Counted from the first letter of the stretch, positions 1 to 10,741 are shown. The stretch is DNA of 28,659 nucleotides from Pythium myriotylum (GCA_023091665.1 JALJCQ010000055.1:1-28659); one strand, 5' to 3'. Notes: a model not told the origin generated them from the sequence alone. Translations and numbers: made by a program.

Positions 1-60
1 AAGCCCACCCAAGCCCACCCAGTCGCTGAGTCCTTCCGCTAACACCGACGCCCGACGCCG
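1..60. repeat. Tail of a truncated array unit
   Basis: Two decamer copies at 1-20 followed by the 40-bp unit tail, so the array continues to the left of the window. Confidence 0.93.
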
Positions 61-783
61 GTGTCAGCGTCCACTCCACCCCATGCCACAGCTACTGTCA
101 CCACGTTGAGCCATGCCCACACGACCTCCAGTGTGCACACACGTGGTAACTTGGGATGGGATGGATCGAAGACACCCCTCGCAAAACCAAGACGTTCTCT
201 TGACTTGACTGGAGACTCCCACCTCTACCCCACCCTCCACCGCGTGATGCTGCTTGCTAGCTTGTACCTTGGCCCGTTGACTTGTCATTGGTTGGGAGCA
301 GCGTGGTTATAGCTATGGGTGAGGTTTGGTACGCTTTCAAGCACTAGGCAAGATACGAGATGCGAGATAGGCACAAAGGACTCGTATGCAAGACCGCAGT
401 GCCGATGGGATTGCCCCGCGCTGTCCCGATCCCGATCTTTATCCCCGGCCCCCTCGTGAGATCTCCGTGACAAGAAGAGCGGTTCTGCTCGTCCCGTGAC
501 GGAAGACGACGAGGAGAGACCCCAAGGCAAGTGGCCTGGTGACATGGGGTTCGTTGTCAAATGAGTAAGACGTTTGGTGTTGTGTTTCGTTGTTTATGAG
601 TTGGTGATGGGGAGTTGGGCAGTTGGGACGCAGTAGATGGTCGAGGGCGTCGTGTGGCTCACGTGTGTAGTGGTGTGGGCGGCATTGGAGGCGCGTCGTG
701 TTGAGAAGAGCGTGCAATGTGCGTAGTGGTGATAAAGCCGGGACGCAGGAGGTTTGCGTGGCAAAGGGAGATGCCCCCAAGCA

Positions 784-792
784 GGATCGAAC
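784..792 (-). promoter_or_regulatory. Pol III B box of tRNA copy 1
   Basis: The minus strand reads GTTCGATCC, matching the core GTTCGANNC of the B box in the T arm. The outer pair of the consensus is replaced by A52-U62, which still pairs. Present in every intact copy. Confidence 0.85.
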
Positions 793-825
793 TACCGACC
801 TTCCGCTTACTAAGCGGGTGCTCTA

Positions 826-836
826 CCACTGAGCTA
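826..836 (-). promoter_or_regulatory. Pol III A box of tRNA copy 1
   Basis: The minus strand reads TAGCTCAGTGG, matching the TRGCNNAGTGG consensus for the internal A box, bound by TFIIIC. It overlaps the D arm. The same sequence occurs in all 22 tRNA copies, 54 to 64 bases after each start coordinate. Confidence 0.85.
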
Positions 837-1009
837 TAGGGGCACGCGATCGCCACCCGCACCACCGGCACAACACAAACCACCCCACAACAACTTCACC
901 ACACAACGCACACACCAGCACGAAATAGAACAAATACACACACTCACACACTACACCACAACAACTTTACCCATACCGTGCCAGCCTCGCCACGCACCAA
1001 CCAACCACA

Positions 1010-1038
1010 CTTATTTATTACGCGCTCGAAATTTATTC
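1010..1038. other. AT-rich island in the tRNA 5' flank
   Basis: TTATTTATTA and AAATTTATT separated by CGCGCTCG, standing out in GC-rich surroundings about 167-195 bp upstream of the tRNA 5' end. On the minus strand it contains AATAAA twice. It could be a TATA-like or protein-binding element, a polyadenylation-type signal or simply easily melted DNA; nothing else points to a choice. The same island recurs in every unit. Confidence 0.5.
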
Positions 1039-1217
1039 ACACCAACAACATATCCGCACCATACACCAACCACTACCCACTTTCGCCGATCCCAATCATC
1101 ACTGCGACACTCTTGCAACACACTTGGATCACCCAGAGAGCGCTCCGCCTCAACGCATCGAGACCAGGTCGTGAACCACGATCACAACTTGCATGCCAAG
1201 TCCAGTCCACACCAACC

Positions 1218-1277
1218 AAGCCCACCCAAGCCCACCCAAGCCCACCCAAGCCCACCCAAGCCCACCCAAGCCCACCC
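1218..1277. repeat. Decamer minisatellite AAGCCCACCC, six copies
   Basis: Perfect tandem copies with no interruption. The tract lies about 375 bp upstream of the 5' end of tRNA copy 1. On the minus strand it reads (GGGTGGGCTT)n, so two adjacent copies supply four G3 tracts with loops of 1, 3 and 1 bases, a standard G-quadruplex pattern. Homologous tracts in the other units have three or four copies; their positions are in the unit entries. Confidence 0.95.
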
Positions 1278-1317
1278 AGTCGCTGAGTCCTTCCGCTAAC
1301 ACCGACGCCCGACGCCG

Positions 1318-2554
1318 GTGTCAGCGTCCACTCCACCCCATGCCACAGCTACTGTCACCACGTTGAGCCATGCCCACACGACCTCCAGTGTGCACACACG
1401 TGGTAACTTGGGATGGGATGGATCGAAGACACCCCTCGCAAAACCAAGACGTTCTCTTGACTTGACTGGAGACTCCCACCTCTACCCCACCCTCCACCGC
1501 GTGATGCTGCTTGCTAGCTTGTACCTTGGCCCGTTGACTTGTCATTGGTTGGGAGCAGCGTGGTTATAGCTATGGGTGAGGTTTGGTACGCTTTCAAGCA
1601 CTAGGCAAGATACGAGATGCGAGATAGGCACAAAGGACTCGTATGCAAGACCGCAGTGCCGATGGGATTGCCCCGCGCTGTCCCGATCCCGATCTTTATC
1701 CCCGGCCCCCTCGTGAGATCTCCGTGACAAGAAGAGCGGTTCTGCTCGTCCCGTGACGGAAGACGACGAGGAGAGACCCCAAGGCAAGTGGCCTGGTGAC
1801 ATGGGGTTCGTTGTCAAATGAGTAAGACGTTTGGTGTTGTGTTTCGTTGTTTATGAGTTGGTGATGGGGAGTTGGGCAGTTGGGACGCAGTAGATGGTCG
1901 AGGGCGTCGTGTGGCTCACGTGTGTAGTGGTGTGGGCGGCATTGGAGGCGCGTCGTGTTGAGAAGAGCGTGCAATGTGCGTAGTGGTGATAAAGCCGGGA
2001 CGCAGGAGGTTTGCGTGGCAAAGGGAGATGCCCCCAAGCAGGATCGAACTACCGACCTTCCGCTTACTAAGCGGGTGCTCTACCACTGAGCTATAGGGGC
2101 ACGCGATCGCCACCCGCACCACCGGCACAACACAAACCACCCCACAACAACTTCACCACACAACGCACACACCAGCACGAAATAGAACAAATACACACAC
2201 TCACACACTACACCACAACAACTTTACCCATACCGTGCCAGCCTCGCCACGCACCAACCAACCACACTTATTTATTACGCGCTCGAAATTTATTCACACC
2301 AACAACATATCCGCACCATACACCAACCACTACCCACTTTCGCCGATCCCAATCATCACTGCGACACTCTTGCAACACACTTGGATCACCCAGAGAGCGC
2401 TCCGCCTCAACGCATCGAGACCAGGTCGTGAACCACGATCACAACTTGCATGCCAAGTCCAGTCCACACCAACCAAGCCCACCCAAGCCCACCCAAGCCC
2501 ACCCAAGCCCACCCAGTCGCTGAGTCCTTCCGCTAACACCGACGCCCGACGCCG
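1318..2554. repeat. Array unit 2 (1237 bp)
   Basis: Decamer tract 2475-2514 with four copies; C at the variable site 2416. Confidence 0.95.
2029..2100 (-). tRNA. tRNA-Thr(AGU), copy 2
   Basis: Same sequence as copy 1; anticodon at 2066-2068. Confidence 0.96.
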
Positions 2555-3791
2555 GTGTCAGCGTCCACTCCACCCCATGCCACAGCTACTGTCACCACGT
2601 TGAGCCATGCCCACACGACCTCCAGTGTGCACACACGTGGTAACTTGGGATGGGATGGATCGAAGACACCCCTCGCAAAACCAAGACGTTCTCTTGACTT
2701 GACTGGAGACTCCCACCTCTACCCCACCCTCCACCGCGTGATGCTGCTTGCTAGCTTGTACCTTGGCCCGTTGACTTGTCATTGGTTGGGAGCAGCGTGG
2801 TTATAGCTATGGGTGAGGTTTGGTACGCTTTCAAGCACTAGGCAAGATACGAGATGCGAGATAGGCACAAAGGACTCGTATGCAAGACCGCAGTGCCGAT
2901 GGGATTGCCCCGCGCTGTCCCGATCCCGATCTTTATCCCCGGCCCCCTCGTGAGATCTCCGTGACAAGAAGAGCGGTTCTGCTCGTCCCGTGACGGAAGA
3001 CGACGAGGAGAGACCCCAAGGCAAGTGGCCTGGTGACATGGGGTTCGTTGTCAAATGAGTAAGACGTTTGGTGTTGTGTTTCGTTGTTTATGAGTTGGTG
3101 ATGGGGAGTTGGGCAGTTGGGACGCAGTAGATGGTCGAGGGCGTCGTGTGGCTCACGTGTGTAGTGGTGTGGGCGGCATTGGAGGCGCGTCGTGTTGAGA
3201 AGAGCGTGCAATGTGCGTAGTGGTGATAAAGCCGGGACGCAGGAGGTTTGCGTGGCAAAGGGAGATGCCCCCAAGCAGGATCGAACTACCGACCTTCCGC
3301 TTACTAAGCGGGTGCTCTACCACTGAGCTATAGGGGCACGCGATCGCCACCCGCACCACCGGCACAACACAAACCACCCCACAACAACTTCACCACACAA
3401 CGCACACACCAGCACGAAATAGAACAAATACACACACTCACACACTACACCACAACAACTTTACCCATACCGTGCCAGCCTCGCCACGCACCAACCAACC
3501 ACACTTATTTATTACGCGCTCGAAATTTATTCACACCAACAACATATCCGCACCATACACCAACCACTACCCACTTTCGCCGATCCCAATCATCACTGCG
3601 ACACTCTTGCAACACACTTGGATCACCCAGAGAGCGCTCCGCCTCAACGCATCGAGACCAGGTCGTGAACCACGATCACAACTTGCATGCCAAGTCCAGT
3701 CCACACCAACCAAGCCCACCCAAGCCCACCCAAGCCCACCCAAGCCCACCCAGTCGCTGAGTCCTTCCGCTAACACCGACGCCCGACGCCG
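2555..3791. repeat. Array unit 3 (1237 bp)
   Basis: Decamer tract 3712-3751 with four copies; C at 3653. Confidence 0.95.
3266..3337 (-). tRNA. tRNA-Thr(AGU), copy 3
   Basis: Same sequence as copy 1; anticodon at 3303-3305. Confidence 0.96.
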
Positions 3792-5028
3792 GTGTCAGCG
3801 TCCACTCCACCCCATGCCACAGCTACTGTCACCACGTTGAGCCATGCCCACACGACCTCCAGTGTGCACACACGTGGTAACTTGGGATGGGATGGATCGA
3901 AGACACCCCTCGCAAAACCAAGACGTTCTCTTGACTTGACTGGAGACTCCCACCTCTACCCCACCCTCCACCGCGTGATGCTGCTTGCTAGCTTGTACCT
4001 TGGCCCGTTGACTTGTCATTGGTTGGGAGCAGCGTGGTTATAGCTATGGGTGAGGTTTGGTACGCTTTCAAGCACTAGGCAAGATACGAGATGCGAGATA
4101 GGCACAAAGGACTCGTATGCAAGACCGCAGTGCCGATGGGATTGCCCCGCGCTGTCCCGATCCCGATCTTTATCCCCGGCCCCCTCGTGAGATCTCCGTG
4201 ACAAGAAGAGCGGTTCTGCTCGTCCCGTGACGGAAGACGACGAGGAGAGACCCCAAGGCAAGTGGCCTGGTGACATGGGGTTCGTTGTCAAATGAGTAAG
4301 ACGTTTGGTGTTGTGTTTCGTTGTTTATGAGTTGGTGATGGGGAGTTGGGCAGTTGGGACGCAGTAGATGGTCGAGGGCGTCGTGTGGCTCACGTGTGTA
4401 GTGGTGTGGGCGGCATTGGAGGCGCGTCGTGTTGAGAAGAGCGTGCAATGTGCGTAGTGGTGATAAAGCCGGGACGCAGGAGGTTTGCGTGGCAAAGGGA
4501 GATGCCCCCAAGCAGGATCGAACTACCGACCTTCCGCTTACTAAGCGGGTGCTCTACCACTGAGCTATAGGGGCACGCGATCGCCACCCGCACCACCGGC
4601 ACAACACAAACCACCCCACAACAACTTCACCACACAACGCACACACCAGCACGAAATAGAACAAATACACACACTCACACACTACACCACAACAACTTTA
4701 CCCATACCGTGCCAGCCTCGCCACGCACCAACCAACCACACTTATTTATTACGCGCTCGAAATTTATTCACACCAACAACATATCCGCACCATACACCAA
4801 CCACTACCCACTTTCGCCGATCCCAATCATCACTGCGACACTCTTGCAACACACTTGGATCACCCAGAGAGCGCTCCGCCTCAACGCATCGAGACCAGGT
4901 CGTGAACCACGATCACAACTTGCATGCCAAGTCCAGTCCACACCAACCAAGCCCACCCAAGCCCACCCAAGCCCACCCAAGCCCACCCAGTCGCTGAGTC
5001 CTTCCGCTAACACCGACGCCCGACGCCG
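3792..5028. repeat. Array unit 4 (1237 bp)
   Basis: Decamer tract 4949-4988 with four copies; C at 4890. Confidence 0.95.
4503..4574 (-). tRNA. tRNA-Thr(AGU), copy 4
   Basis: Same sequence as copy 1; anticodon at 4540-4542. Confidence 0.96.
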
Positions 5029-6265
5029 GTGTCAGCGTCCACTCCACCCCATGCCACAGCTACTGTCACCACGTTGAGCCATGCCCACACGACCTCCAGT
5101 GTGCACACACGTGGTAACTTGGGATGGGATGGATCGAAGACACCCCTCGCAAAACCAAGACGTTCTCTTGACTTGACTGGAGACTCCCACCTCTACCCCA
5201 CCCTCCACCGCGTGATGCTGCTTGCTAGCTTGTACCTTGGCCCGTTGACTTGTCATTGGTTGGGAGCAGCGTGGTTATAGCTATGGGTGAGGTTTGGTAC
5301 GCTTTCAAGCACTAGGCAAGATACGAGATGCGAGATAGGCACAAAGGACTCGTATGCAAGACCGCAGTGCCGATGGGATTGCCCCGCGCTGTCCCGATCC
5401 CGATCTTTATCCCCGGCCCCCTCGTGAGATCTCCGTGACAAGAAGAGCGGTTCTGCTCGTCCCGTGACGGAAGACGACGAGGAGAGACCCCAAGGCAAGT
5501 GGCCTGGTGACATGGGGTTCGTTGTCAAATGAGTAAGACGTTTGGTGTTGTGTTTCGTTGTTTATGAGTTGGTGATGGGGAGTTGGGCAGTTGGGACGCA
5601 GTAGATGGTCGAGGGCGTCGTGTGGCTCACGTGTGTAGTGGTGTGGGCGGCATTGGAGGCGCGTCGTGTTGAGAAGAGCGTGCAATGTGCGTAGTGGTGA
5701 TAAAGCCGGGACGCAGGAGGTTTGCGTGGCAAAGGGAGATGCCCCCAAGCAGGATCGAACTACCGACCTTCCGCTTACTAAGCGGGTGCTCTACCACTGA
5801 GCTATAGGGGCACGCGATCGCCACCCGCACCACCGGCACAACACAAACCACCCCACAACAACTTCACCACACAACGCACACACCAGCACGAAATAGAACA
5901 AATACACACACTCACACACTACACCACAACAACTTTACCCATACCGTGCCAGCCTCGCCACGCACCAACCAACCACACTTATTTATTACGCGCTCGAAAT
6001 TTATTCACACCAACAACATATCCGCACCATACACCAACCACTACCCACTTTCGCCGATCCCAATCATCACTGCGACACTCTTGCAACACACTTGGATCAC
6101 CCAGAGAGCGCTCCGCCTCAACGCATCGAGACCAGGTCGTGAACCACGATCACAACTTGCATGCCAAGTCCAGTCCACACCAACCAAGCCCACCCAAGCC
6201 CACCCAAGCCCACCCAAGCCCACCCAGTCGCTGAGTCCTTCCGCTAACACCGACGCCCGACGCCG
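5029..6265. repeat. Array unit 5 (1237 bp)
   Basis: Decamer tract 6186-6225 with four copies; C at 6127. Confidence 0.95.
5740..5811 (-). tRNA. tRNA-Thr(AGU), copy 5
   Basis: Same sequence as copy 1; anticodon at 5777-5779. Confidence 0.96.
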
Positions 6266-7492
6266 GTGTCAGCGTCCACTCCACCCCATGCCACAGCTAC
6301 TGTCACCACGTTGAGCCATGCCCACACGACCTCCAGTGTGCACACACGTGGTAACTTGGGATGGGATGGATCGAAGACACCCCTCGCAAAACCAAGACGT
6401 TCTCTTGACTTGACTGGAGACTCCCACCTCTACCCCACCCTCCACCGCGTGATGCTGCTTGCTAGCTTGTACCTTGGCCCGTTGACTTGTCATTGGTTGG
6501 GAGCAGCGTGGTTATAGCTATGGGTGAGGTTTGGTACGCTTTCAAGCACTAGGCAAGATACGAGATGCGAGATAGGCACAAAGGACTCGTATGCAAGACC
6601 GCAGTGCCGATGGGATTGCCCCGCGCTGTCCCGATCCCGATCTTTATCCCCGGCCCCCTCGTGAGATCTCCGTGACAAGAAGAGCGGTTCTGCTCGTCCC
6701 GTGACGGAAGACGACGAGGAGAGACCCCAAGGCAAGTGGCCTGGTGACATGGGGTTCGTTGTCAAATGAGTAAGACGTTTGGTGTTGTGTTTCGTTGTTT
6801 ATGAGTTGGTGATGGGGAGTTGGGCAGTTGGGACGCAGTAGATGGTCGAGGGCGTCGTGTGGCTCACGTGTGTAGTGGTGTGGGCGGCATTGGAGGCGCG
6901 TCGTGTTGAGAAGAGCGTGCAATGTGCGTAGTGGTGATAAAGCCGGGACGCAGGAGGTTTGCGTGGCAAAGGGAGATGCCCCCAAGCAGGATCGAACTAC
7001 CGACCTTCCGCTTACTAAGCGGGTGCTCTACCACTGAGCTATAGGGGCACGCGATCGCCACCCGCACCACCGGCACAACACAAACCACCCCACAACAACT
7101 TCACCACACAACGCACACACCAGCACGAAATAGAACAAATACACACACTCACACACTACACCACAACAACTTTACCCATACCGTGCCAGCCTCGCCACGC
7201 ACCAACCAACCACACTTATTTATTACGCGCTCGAAATTTATTCACACCAACAACATATCCGCACCATACACCAACCACTACCCACTTTCGCCGATCCCAA
7301 TCATCACTGCGACACTCTTGCAACACACTTGGATCACCCAGAGAGCGCTCCGCCTCAACGCATCGAGACCAGGTCGTGAACCACGATCACAACTTGCATG
7401 CCAAGTCCAGTCCACACCAACCAAGCCCACCCAAGCCCACCCAAGCCCACCCAGTCGCTGAGTCCTTCCGCTAACACCGACGCCCGACGCCG
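6266..7492. repeat. Array unit 6 (1227 bp)
   Basis: Decamer tract 7423-7452 with three copies, which explains the 10-bp shorter unit; C at 7364. Confidence 0.95.
6977..7048 (-). tRNA. tRNA-Thr(AGU), copy 6
   Basis: Same sequence as copy 1; anticodon at 7014-7016. Its 5' flank has only three decamers. Confidence 0.96.
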
Positions 7493-8719
7493 GTGTCAGC
7501 GTCCACTCCACCCCATGCCACAGCTACTGTCACCACGTTGAGCCATGCCCACACGACCTCCAGTGTGCACACACGTGGTAACTTGGGATGGGATGGATCG
7601 AAGACACCCCTCGCAAAACCAAGACGTTCTCTTGACTTGACTGGAGACTCCCACCTCTACCCCACCCTCCACCGCGTGATGCTGCTTGCTAGCTTGTACC
7701 TTGGCCCGTTGACTTGTCATTGGTTGGGAGCAGCGTGGTTATAGCTATGGGTGAGGTTTGGTACGCTTTCAAGCACTAGGCAAGATACGAGATGCGAGAT
7801 AGGCACAAAGGACTCGTATGCAAGACCGCAGTGCCGATGGGATTGCCCCGCGCTGTCCCGATCCCGATCTTTATCCCCGGCCCCCTCGTGAGATCTCCGT
7901 GACAAGAAGAGCGGTTCTGCTCGTCCCGTGACGGAAGACGACGAGGAGAGACCCCAAGGCAAGTGGCCTGGTGACATGGGGTTCGTTGTCAAATGAGTAA
8001 GACGTTTGGTGTTGTGTTTCGTTGTTTATGAGTTGGTGATGGGGAGTTGGGCAGTTGGGACGCAGTAGATGGTCGAGGGCGTCGTGTGGCTCACGTGTGT
8101 AGTGGTGTGGGCGGCATTGGAGGCGCGTCGTGTTGAGAAGAGCGTGCAATGTGCGTAGTGGTGATAAAGCCGGGACGCAGGAGGTTTGCGTGGCAAAGGG
8201 AGATGCCCCCAAGCAGGATCGAACTACCGACCTTCCGCTTACTAAGCGGGTGCTCTACCACTGAGCTATAGGGGCACGCGATCGCCACCCGCACCACCGG
8301 CACAACACAAACCACCCCACAACAACTTCACCACACAACGCACACACCAGCACGAAATAGAACAAATACACACACTCACACACTACACCACAACAACTTT
8401 ACCCATACCGTGCCAGCCTCGCCACGCACCAACCAACCACACTTATTTATTACGCGCTCGAAATTTATTCACACCAACAACATATCCGCACCATACACCA
8501 ACCACTACCCACTTTCGCCGATCCCAATCATCACTGCGACACTCTTGCAACACACTTGGATCACCCAGAGAGCGCTCCGCCTCAACGCATCGAGACCAGG
8601 TCGTGAACCACGATCACAACTTGCATGCCAAGTCCAGTCCACACCAACCAAGCCCACCCAAGCCCACCCAAGCCCACCCAGTCGCTGAGTCCTTCCGCTA
8701 ACACCGACGCCCGACGCCG
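7493..8719. repeat. Array unit 7 (1227 bp)
   Basis: Decamer tract 8650-8679 with three copies; C at 8591. Confidence 0.95.
8204..8275 (-). tRNA. tRNA-Thr(AGU), copy 7
   Basis: Same sequence as copy 1; anticodon at 8241-8243. Three-decamer 5' flank. Confidence 0.96.
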
Positions 8720-9956
8720 GTGTCAGCGTCCACTCCACCCCATGCCACAGCTACTGTCACCACGTTGAGCCATGCCCACACGACCTCCAGTGTGCACACA
8801 CGTGGTAACTTGGGATGGGATGGATCGAAGACACCCCTCGCAAAACCAAGACGTTCTCTTGACTTGACTGGAGACTCCCACCTCTACCCCACCCTCCACC
8901 GCGTGATGCTGCTTGCTAGCTTGTACCTTGGCCCGTTGACTTGTCATTGGTTGGGAGCAGCGTGGTTATAGCTATGGGTGAGGTTTGGTACGCTTTCAAG
9001 CACTAGGCAAGATACGAGATGCGAGATAGGCACAAAGGACTCGTATGCAAGACCGCAGTGCCGATGGGATTGCCCCGCGCTGTCCCGATCCCGATCTTTA
9101 TCCCCGGCCCCCTCGTGAGATCTCCGTGACAAGAAGAGCGGTTCTGCTCGTCCCGTGACGGAAGACGACGAGGAGAGACCCCAAGGCAAGTGGCCTGGTG
9201 ACATGGGGTTCGTTGTCAAATGAGTAAGACGTTTGGTGTTGTGTTTCGTTGTTTATGAGTTGGTGATGGGGAGTTGGGCAGTTGGGACGCAGTAGATGGT
9301 CGAGGGCGTCGTGTGGCTCACGTGTGTAGTGGTGTGGGCGGCATTGGAGGCGCGTCGTGTTGAGAAGAGCGTGCAATGTGCGTAGTGGTGATAAAGCCGG
9401 GACGCAGGAGGTTTGCGTGGCAAAGGGAGATGCCCCCAAGCAGGATCGAACTACCGACCTTCCGCTTACTAAGCGGGTGCTCTACCACTGAGCTATAGGG
9501 GCACGCGATCGCCACCCGCACCACCGGCACAACACAAACCACCCCACAACAACTTCACCACACAACGCACACACCAGCACGAAATAGAACAAATACACAC
9601 ACTCACACACTACACCACAACAACTTTACCCATACCGTGCCAGCCTCGCCACGCACCAACCAACCACACTTATTTATTACGCGCTCGAAATTTATTCACA
9701 CCAACAACATATCCGCACCATACACCAACCACTACCCACTTTCGCCGATCCCAATCATCACTGCGACACTCTTGCAACACACTTGGATCACCCAGAGAGC
9801 GCTCCGCCTCAACGCATCGAGACCAGGTCGTGAACCACGATCACAACTTGCATGCCAAGTCCAGTCCACACCAACCAAGCCCACCCAAGCCCACCCAAGC
9901 CCACCCAAGCCCACCCAGTCGCTGAGTCCTTCCGCTAACACCGACGCCCGACGCCG
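8720..9956. repeat. Array unit 8 (1237 bp)
   Basis: Decamer tract 9877-9916 with four copies; C at 9818. This is the last uninterrupted unit before the insertion. Confidence 0.95.
9431..9502 (-). tRNA. tRNA-Thr(AGU), copy 8
   Basis: Same sequence as copy 1; anticodon at 9468-9470. Confidence 0.96.
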
Positions 9957-10667
9957 GTGTCAGCGTCCACTCCACCCCATGCCACAGCTACTGTCACCAC
10001 GTTGAGCCATGCCCACACGACCTCCAGTGTGCACACACGTGGTAACTTGGGATGGGATGGATCGAAGACACCCCTCGCAAAACCAAGACGTTCTCTTGAC
10101 TTGACTGGAGACTCCCACCTCTACCCCACCCTCCACCGCGTGATGCTGCTTGCTAGCTTGTACCTTGGCCCGTTGACTTGTCATTGGTTGGGAGCAGCGT
10201 GGTTATAGCTATGGGTGAGGTTTGGTACGCTTTCAAGCACTAGGCAAGATACGAGATGCGAGATAGGCACAAAGGACTCGTATGCAAGACCGCAGTGCCG
10301 ATGGGATTGCCCCGCGCTGTCCCGATCCCGATCTTTATCCCCGGCCCCCTCGTGAGATCTCCGTGACAAGAAGAGCGGTTCTGCTCGTCCCGTGACGGAA
10401 GACGACGAGGAGAGACCCCAAGGCAAGTGGCCTGGTGACATGGGGTTCGTTGTCAAATGAGTAAGACGTTTGGTGTTGTGTTTCGTTGTTTATGAGTTGG
10501 TGATGGGGAGTTGGGCAGTTGGGACGCAGTAGATGGTCGAGGGCGTCGTGTGGCTCACGTGTGTAGTGGTGTGGGCGGCATTGGAGGCGCGTCGTGTTGA
10601 GAAGAGCGTGCAATGTGCGTAGTGGTGATAAAGCCGGGACGCAGGAGGTTTGCGTGGCAAAGGGAGA

Positions 10668-10739
10668 TGCCCCCAAGCAGGATCGAACTACCGACCTTCC
10701 GCTTACTAAGCGGGTGCTCTACCACTGAGCTATAGGGGC
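10668..10739 (-). tRNA. tRNA-Thr(AGU), copy 9, 5' flank replaced by insertion
   Basis: The gene body is intact and the same as copy 1, with the anticodon at 10705-10707. Only two bases of its normal 5' flank remain. From 10742 upstream (plus-strand rightward) the flank is the foreign insert, so the GCGATCGC palindrome, the C/A-rich stretch and the AT island are displaced by 810 bp. The internal A and B boxes remain. Any promoter contribution from the 5' flank (the TFIIIB contact region) would differ from that of the other 21 copies. Confidence 0.95.
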
Positions 10740-10741
10740 AC
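10724..10741. repeat. Left 18-bp direct repeat flanking the insertion
   Basis: ACTGAGCTATAGGGGCAC, made of 16 bases of the tRNA 5' end plus two bases of its flank. An exact second copy lies at 11534-11551. The bases outside the pair match an uninterrupted unit; the bases inside do not. This is the structure expected of a target-site duplication. Confidence 0.88.

Larger units (their letters stand above)
772..843 (-). tRNA. tRNA-Thr(AGU), copy 1 (reference)
   Basis: The minus strand folds into a complete 72-nt intron-free cloverleaf. The acceptor stem has seven pairs, with G1-C72 and C2-G71 at the end and A73 as discriminator (772). The D stem is GCTC/GAGC, the anticodon loop TTAGTAA and the T loop TTCGATC. 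Anticodon AGT lies at 809-811 and reads ACU threonine codons, also ACC once A34 is converted to inosine. G1-C72, C2-G71, G35 and U36 are known threonine identity elements. The anticodon stem has one flaw, a C27/A43 mismatch. No CCA is encoded, as in nuclear eukaryotic genes. No run of four or more T follows the gene for almost 600 bp; the nearest run is TTT about 8 nt downstream. The lack of a terminator leaves it open whether the gene is efficiently expressed. Confidence 0.96.
61..1317. repeat. Array unit 1 (1257 bp), reference description of a unit
   Basis: Longest unit, because its decamer tract (1218-1277) has six copies. Order on the plus strand: mixed sequence at 61-560 with no recognised gene; a G/T-rich stretch at about 560-740; the minus-strand tRNA at 772-843; a GCGATCGC palindrome at 846-853; a C/A-rich stretch at about 860-1008; an AT-rich island at 1010-1038; the C/T variable site at 1159 (C here); the decamer tract; and a 40-bp tail. 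CACGTG palindromes lie at 140-145 and 660-665, the first preceded by the 10-bp palindrome GTGTGCACAC at 131-140. Confidence 0.95.
1..10741. repeat. Left block of the ~1.24-kb tRNA-Thr tandem array
   Basis: Head-to-tail repeat in one orientation. It starts inside a decamer tract at base 1 and runs through eight complete units plus most of a ninth. Unit starts, placed at the GTGTCAGCG motif, lie at 61, 1318, 2555, 3792, 5029, 6266, 7493, 8720 and 9957, giving steps of 1257, 1237 (four times), 1227 (twice) and 1237. The copies looked identical to me apart from the decamer count. Outside the tRNA gene I recognise no gene in a unit. Stop-free stretches of 60-120 codons recur on both strands only because the DNA recurs. 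The block ends where foreign sequence begins next to tRNA copy 9. Confidence 0.97.

Noticed and set aside
1085..1103. GTGATGA on the minus strand as box C of a snoRNA
   Set aside because: No CTGA box D follows within about 150 nt and no terminal stem is visible.
1218..1277. Decamer tract as telomeric repeat
   Set aside because: AAGCCCACCC does not match TTAGGG or other telomere repeats I know, and it is internal and present once per unit.
61..1286. Recurring open frames of 69-122 codons in every unit, on both strands
   Set aside because: They overlap one another on opposite strands, one runs through the tRNA gene, none has a recognisable domain, and they recur only because the DNA does. Two change length or sequence with decamer number or the one-base deletion.
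772..10739. tRNA 5' end as a prokaryotic integrase attachment site
   Set aside because: Prokaryotic islands normally use the tRNA 3' half, the insert encodes no integrase, and the genome looks eukaryotic.
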